A stretch of DNA of 64,000 nt, taken from Kribbella sp. NBC_00382. GTDB taxonomy: Bacteria > Actinomycetota > Actinomycetes > Propionibacteriales > Kribbellaceae. The stretch is from assembly GCF_036067295.1 (NCBI RefSeq), contig NZ_CP107954.1:5642001-5706000 (forward strand), read 5' to 3'. Within the stretch, counting starts at the first letter, position 1. The number at the start of each line of letters is the position of its first letter. A program made the position numbers and the translations under genes. Under the pieces are notes generated by a model that was not told where the DNA came from, searched no databases, and saw nothing but the letters and a program-made list of their open reading frames with translations. Below are positions 61,310 through 64,000 of this stretch, piece after piece.

Positions 61310-61500
61310 GCGCTCGACCGCACGATCAAAGGCGCGGTGACAAGGCGGCCGGGCTGGTCGGCACCGCCGTTGATCTCTGACAGGGCGCGAGTGAAGAGGC
61401 AGGCAGCGATGTCGCGCAAAGGAATCCGCGCAGTCGTCAGAGGAGTGTCGAGCATGCTGGCGAAGGGGAAGTCGTTGAAGCCGGTGACCGCTACCCCATC
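61306..61500 (-). pseudogene. LacI-family regulator, C-terminal remnant
   Basis: The reverse strand encodes 64 residues ending at TAG 61306: DGVAVTGFNDFPFA, then PLTTARIPLRDIA and APLIVRSSA, matching the last part of LacI/GalR ligand-binding domains. The first 260 or so residues including the DNA-binding domain are missing. It runs into the enoyl-CoA hydratase remnant on the same strand. It overlaps the convergent MFS stop. Confidence 0.8.
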
Positions 61501-61669
61501 CGTGCGAGAGGCGGACCACGGTCAGGTCCGGCGCCTCCTCGATCCGGGTGACCAGGTGCGCGAGCTCCTCCACGGAGTCCGGATCGATCAGGTTCACCGG
61601 TCCGTTCTCGAACACCACCCGCCAGTACGACGCCGAGAGCTCATCCACGCTGAACTGAGTAGTACCCAC
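61501..61669 (-). pseudogene. Enoyl-CoA hydratase/isomerase, N-terminal remnant
   Basis: GTG 61669 with a good AAGGAGG opens about 53 residues (MGTTQFSVDELSAS then YWRVVFENGPVNLIDPDS) matching the start of crotonase-family proteins, then the frame leaves the family near 61505 and enters the LacI remnant out of frame. The joint near 61500 looks like a deletion endpoint. Confidence 0.75.
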
Positions 61670-61788
61670 CGATGAAGCCTCCTTCGACCCGGACCTCCAG
61701 CTTCCCGCCGATCGGCCCTCCGGCGCACCAGTGAGTCTCACTGGGGTTTCACCCGAAATGGTCCGTGCCCGATGTCAGACTGCCCGCC

Positions 61789-62538
61789 ATGGACGACTTC
61801 GTACGGTCGGATGACTCCCCGAGGAACGAGTTTGTTGATACGGATCTTCGGGGCGCTCGGTTTGTTCGGGCTGATTTGTCGGGGGTGGTGATGCGGGCGG
61901 TGCAGGTTGGTGGGGCTGATATTGATGCGCCTTGGTTGCTTGAGGGGGGCGACAGGCTGCTGGTCAATGGGGTTGATGTGGTGCCGTTTGTGGAGGGTGA
62001 GTTGAATCGGCGGTTTCCCGGGCGGGCGTTGCGGCGGGCGGGGGATCCTGAGGGGTTGCGGGCGGCTTGGGCGGCGCTGGAGCGGGTGTGGGAGGGAACG
62101 CTTGAGCGGGCTGCGGGGATGCCGGCGGGGACGGTTGACGTCTCGGTTGATGGGGAGTGGTCGTTCGCGCAGACGTTGCGGCATTTGGTGATGGCGACTG
62201 ATGTTTGGTTGCGGCGGGCGATTCTGGGGGTCGAGCGGCCGTTTCATCCGATCGGGCAGCCGAATGCGGAGTACGAGACCGATGGGAACGACATGTCGGT
62301 CTTCGCGACGGGTCAGCCGTCGTACGACGAGGTGCTGCGGGTCCGCGCCGAGCGGGTGGGGATGGTGCGGGCGTTCATCGACGGTGTCACCGCTGAGGAG
62401 CTGGCGACGGTCCGGGCGAATCCGCATGCGCCTGAATATCCCGAGAGCACGTTGTCGTGTTTGCACACCATTGTGGAAGAGGAGTGGGAACACCACCGCT
62501 ACGCGGTGCGCGATCTGGACGCCATCGAGGGGAAGTAG
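61789..62538 (+). CDS. DinB-like protein with N-terminal pentapeptide-type repeats
   Basis: The 249-residue protein has an N-terminal stretch resembling pentapeptide repeats (TDLRGARFVRADLSGVVMRAV) and a C-terminal DinB/mycothiol-dependent fold with a HLVMATDVWLRRAI helix and EEEWEHHRYAVRD, giving candidate metal-binding His residues. ATG 61789 is preferred over GTG 61765; a CAGACT -10-like box is 6 nt upstream. A thiol-transferase role is possible, substrate unknown. Confidence 0.82.
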   Translation: MDDFVRSDDSPRNEFVDTDLRGARFVRADLSGVVMRAVQVGGADIDAPWLLEGGDRLLVNGVDVVPFVEGELNRRFPGRALRRAGDPEGLRAAWAALERVWEGTLERAAGMPAGTVDVSVDGEWSFAQTLRHLVMATDVWLRRAILGVERPFHPIGQPNAEYETDGNDMSVFATGQPSYDEVLRVRAERVGMVRAFIDGVTAEELATVRANPHAPEYPESTLSCLHTIVEEEWEHHRYAVRDLDAIEGK

Positions 62539-62615
62539 CGCGGGAGAGTTCCTGATCTGGCTGTGGGTCTTGCCACAGGCGGGTGGGGCTCGCGGGATGT
62601 CACGATGTCCGCAGC

Positions 62616-63293
62616 ATGGTTGAACAGGGGTGGTCTCGGGTGGTGCGGGCGGCGTTGTTCGCCGTTGTCTGCGTGCTGCTCACTGCGCTTGGTCACGTGC
62701 TGATGTCCGGTGCATCGCTGCCTTGGTGGGCGGTTGCCGGTGCGTTCGTCGGTGTCTGGACCTGTGGCTGGTGGCTGGCTGCGTACGAACGGGATGTCGT
62801 CTCGGTGACCGCGATCGCGGTCGCCGTGCAAGCTGTCCTGCACGTCGGCTTCACCATCGCCGAGCTGGTCGGCTCGGCAGGTCCCGTGGATCCGCAGCCG
62901 GCGATGGCGGCAACGAGTCCGGCCCTGCACGTCCACGGGATGACGCACGGCGACGCAATGGCGCAGGCCCAGGGAGTGGCCCACGCCCAGGGGATGGCGC
63001 ATGGCGGCGGGATGATGCTCGGGGGCATGCTCGGGATGTTTGCTGCCCATCTTGTGGTGGCGCTGCTGAGTGGTCTTTGGCTGGCGTACGGCGAACGGGC
63101 GGTGTTCGGTGCCATCCGGTGCGCCGCGCAGCGGGTCCGGGCGTCGTTGACGCTGGTGAACCGGGTGTCCGCGCCGCTCGGGCTGCCTCGAATCCAACCG
63201 GGTCAGGTGTTCCAGGTCCGGACCATGCGACAGCTGCGTCTGGTCCACGCCATCGTTTCCCGGGGTCCGCCCGCCGGGGTCGCTGTCGTTTGA
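62616..63293 (+). CDS. Met/His-rich membrane protein, possibly copper-related
   Basis: The 225-residue protein has three to four helices and a Met/His/Gly-rich loop (HVHGMTHGDAMAQAQG followed by AHGGGMMLGGMLGM, about residues 105-140) that could bind copper. No domain is recognised. A PepSY protein follows 123 bp downstream, as in many actinobacterial copper-handling clusters. ATG 62616 has no clear ribosome binding site. Confidence 0.78.
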   Translation: MVEQGWSRVVRAALFAVVCVLLTALGHVLMSGASLPWWAVAGAFVGVWTCGWWLAAYERDVVSVTAIAVAVQAVLHVGFTIAELVGSAGPVDPQPAMAATSPALHVHGMTHGDAMAQAQGVAHAQGMAHGGGMMLGGMLGMFAAHLVVALLSGLWLAYGERAVFGAIRCAAQRVRASLTLVNRVSAPLGLPRIQPGQVFQVRTMRQLRLVHAIVSRGPPAGVAVV

Positions 63294-63416
63294 CAGCTCG
63301 ACCCACCCGTCGCTGAGCCCCCTGTGGCCGCGGCGGGTACGGCCATGCCTGCCCGGCGGGCCGTAGTGCGATCGGATCCGGCCGGACCGCCGGATCGTGG
63401 ATTCCTGGAGAAGCAG

Positions 63417-64000
63417 ATGCAACGTAGTGGTGATGTGGCAACAAAGGTCGGTAGCGCGCCGGAGAGGCGAACTGCCGGCGCCAGGGGAGCCGGGCTGTTC
63501 CGGGCCTTCTGGCGATGGCATTTCTATGCGAGTTTTCTGGTCATCCCGGTGGTGCTGGTGCTGGCGGTGACCGGTTTGATCTACCTGTTCCGGTTCCAGA
63601 TCGAGCCGGCTCTGCATGCCGATCTGATGAAGGTGCAGCAGCCGGCCGGATTGCGGGCGCAGCAGTACGACACTCAGCTGGCTGAGGTGAAGAAGGCGTT
63701 TCCGGATGCGACCGTGCTGTCGATGACCGAGCCGTCCGGCCCCGATCGGTCGACCGTCTTCTCGGTGGAGACCGCGGACGGCGCCACCGAGGACGTGTTC
63801 GTTGATCCGTACCAGGGTCAGGTACTGGGGTCGCTGGATCCGGACTCGACGCTGTCGGGTGGTGCGATCCTGCTGCACGGCGAGTTGATGGCCGGTCGCT
63901 GGGGTGACGCGGTCATCGAGATCGGTGCCTGCTGGGCGCTGGTGATGGCGATCACCGGGTACTACCTGTTCGTCCGTGGGAGGGTCGCTCGGGCGCGGCG
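63417..64000 (+). CDS. PepSY-associated membrane protein (3' end outside window)
   Basis: The visible 194 codons read RWHFYASFLVIPVVLVLAVTGLIYLF, the first helix of PepSY-TM proteins, then a PepSY domain (QLAEVKKAFPDATVLSM..., DVFVDPYQGQVLG) and a second helix with the HGELMAG motif. GGAGA is 6 nt before ATG 63417. It may help in metal or reductase function at the membrane. It is cut by the right edge. Confidence 0.88.
   Translation, partial: MQRSGDVATKVGSAPERRTAGARGAGLFRAFWRWHFYASFLVIPVVLVLAVTGLIYLFRFQIEPALHADLMKVQQPAGLRAQQYDTQLAEVKKAFPDATVLSMTEPSGPDRSTVFSVETADGATEDVFVDPYQGQVLGSLDPDSTLSGGAILLHGELMAGRWGDAVIEIGACWALVMAITGYYLFVRGRVARAR

Noticed and set aside
1..64000. tRNA or rRNA genes, CRISPR arrays, complete insertion sequences, replication origins
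   Set aside because: No cloverleaf-like GTTCGA arms with matching stems, no transposase, no integrase and no DnaA-box cluster were seen by eye.

Overview
The window is 64 kb of very GC-rich DNA with the gene style of an actinobacterium: many GTG starts, many GTGA/ATGA overlaps between neighbouring genes, and several leaderless-type promoters with a TAnnnT -10 box about 6-7 nt before the start codon. The respiratory set (ctaC-ctaD-ctaF; ctaE-qcrC-qcrA-qcrB; ctaG), trpD, a DEDD exonuclease/GIY-YIG protein, an NlpC/P60 protein and a PimB'-like mannosyltransferase occur together as in Mycobacterium and its relatives. Several secreted or cytosolic serine hydrolases, a very large secreted amylopullulanase and many regulators point to a soil organism of the Nocardioidaceae/Kribbella type. 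That genus-level guess comes from gene content only.

Layout. 1-4.3 kb: a leftward run with a histidine kinase, a NarL-type response regulator, a TIGR04222-like protein, an amidase and a MerR regulator cut by the window edge. 4.5-10.2 kb: M20 peptidase, NAD(P)-binding epimerase, two serine hydrolases, a diacylglycerol-kinase-like lipid kinase. 10.2-17.3 kb: amylopullulanase with two GH13 catalytic modules, then a sirtuin translationally coupled to a GNAT acetyltransferase. 17.4-19.3 kb: a lipoprotein and a coupled cysteine desulfurase/TusA pair. 19.4-23.9 kb: ctaCDF and an L,D-transpeptidase. 24-28.6 kb: an accessory stretch with an 85-bp direct repeat, a Ser/Thr kinase with an apparent frameshift, a MerR regulator divergent from a small hydrolase, and a serine hydrolase. 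28.7-35.6 kb: qcrBAC-ctaE, ctaG, a degenerate receiver protein and trpD. 35.6-41.1 kb: two paralogous membrane-anchored proteins with huge low-complexity N-termini. 41.2-45.8 kb: Lrp-type ligand-binding protein, DEDD/GIY-YIG protein, NYN-domain protein with an upstream overlapping small ORF, and a Cys-rich small protein. 45.9-53.6 kb: NB-ARC/TPR regulator, NlpC/P60, HExxH peptidase, M48 peptidase and glycosyltransferase in a tight operon. 53.6-55.4 kb: a large imperfect palindrome, then an alanine-rich leader peptide and attenuator ahead of an alanyl-tRNA-synthetase-like gene. 55.4-64 kb: carboxylesterase, EamA transporter, DUF1345-like membrane protein, an ArsR-type regulator with a shared operator, an MFS transporter, a fused pseudogene remnant, a DinB-like protein, and a Met/His-rich membrane protein next to a PepSY protein cut by the right edge.

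The strongest candidate for something new is at 54.1-55.4 kb. A probable leaderless 21-residue leader peptide has 7 Ala codons, four of them directly before its stop. It lies ahead of an intrinsic terminator, and its Ala-codon run can pair with the terminator's left arm. Downstream is an AlaRS-like protein of only 384 residues. This has the layout of an alanine-responsive transcription attenuator. A second well-supported regulatory unit is the TTTCGG-N6-CCGAAA palindrome found at both the ArsR-type gene and the MFS gene. A third is a MerR-type promoter with a 20-bp spacer between the MerR gene and its divergent hydrolase.
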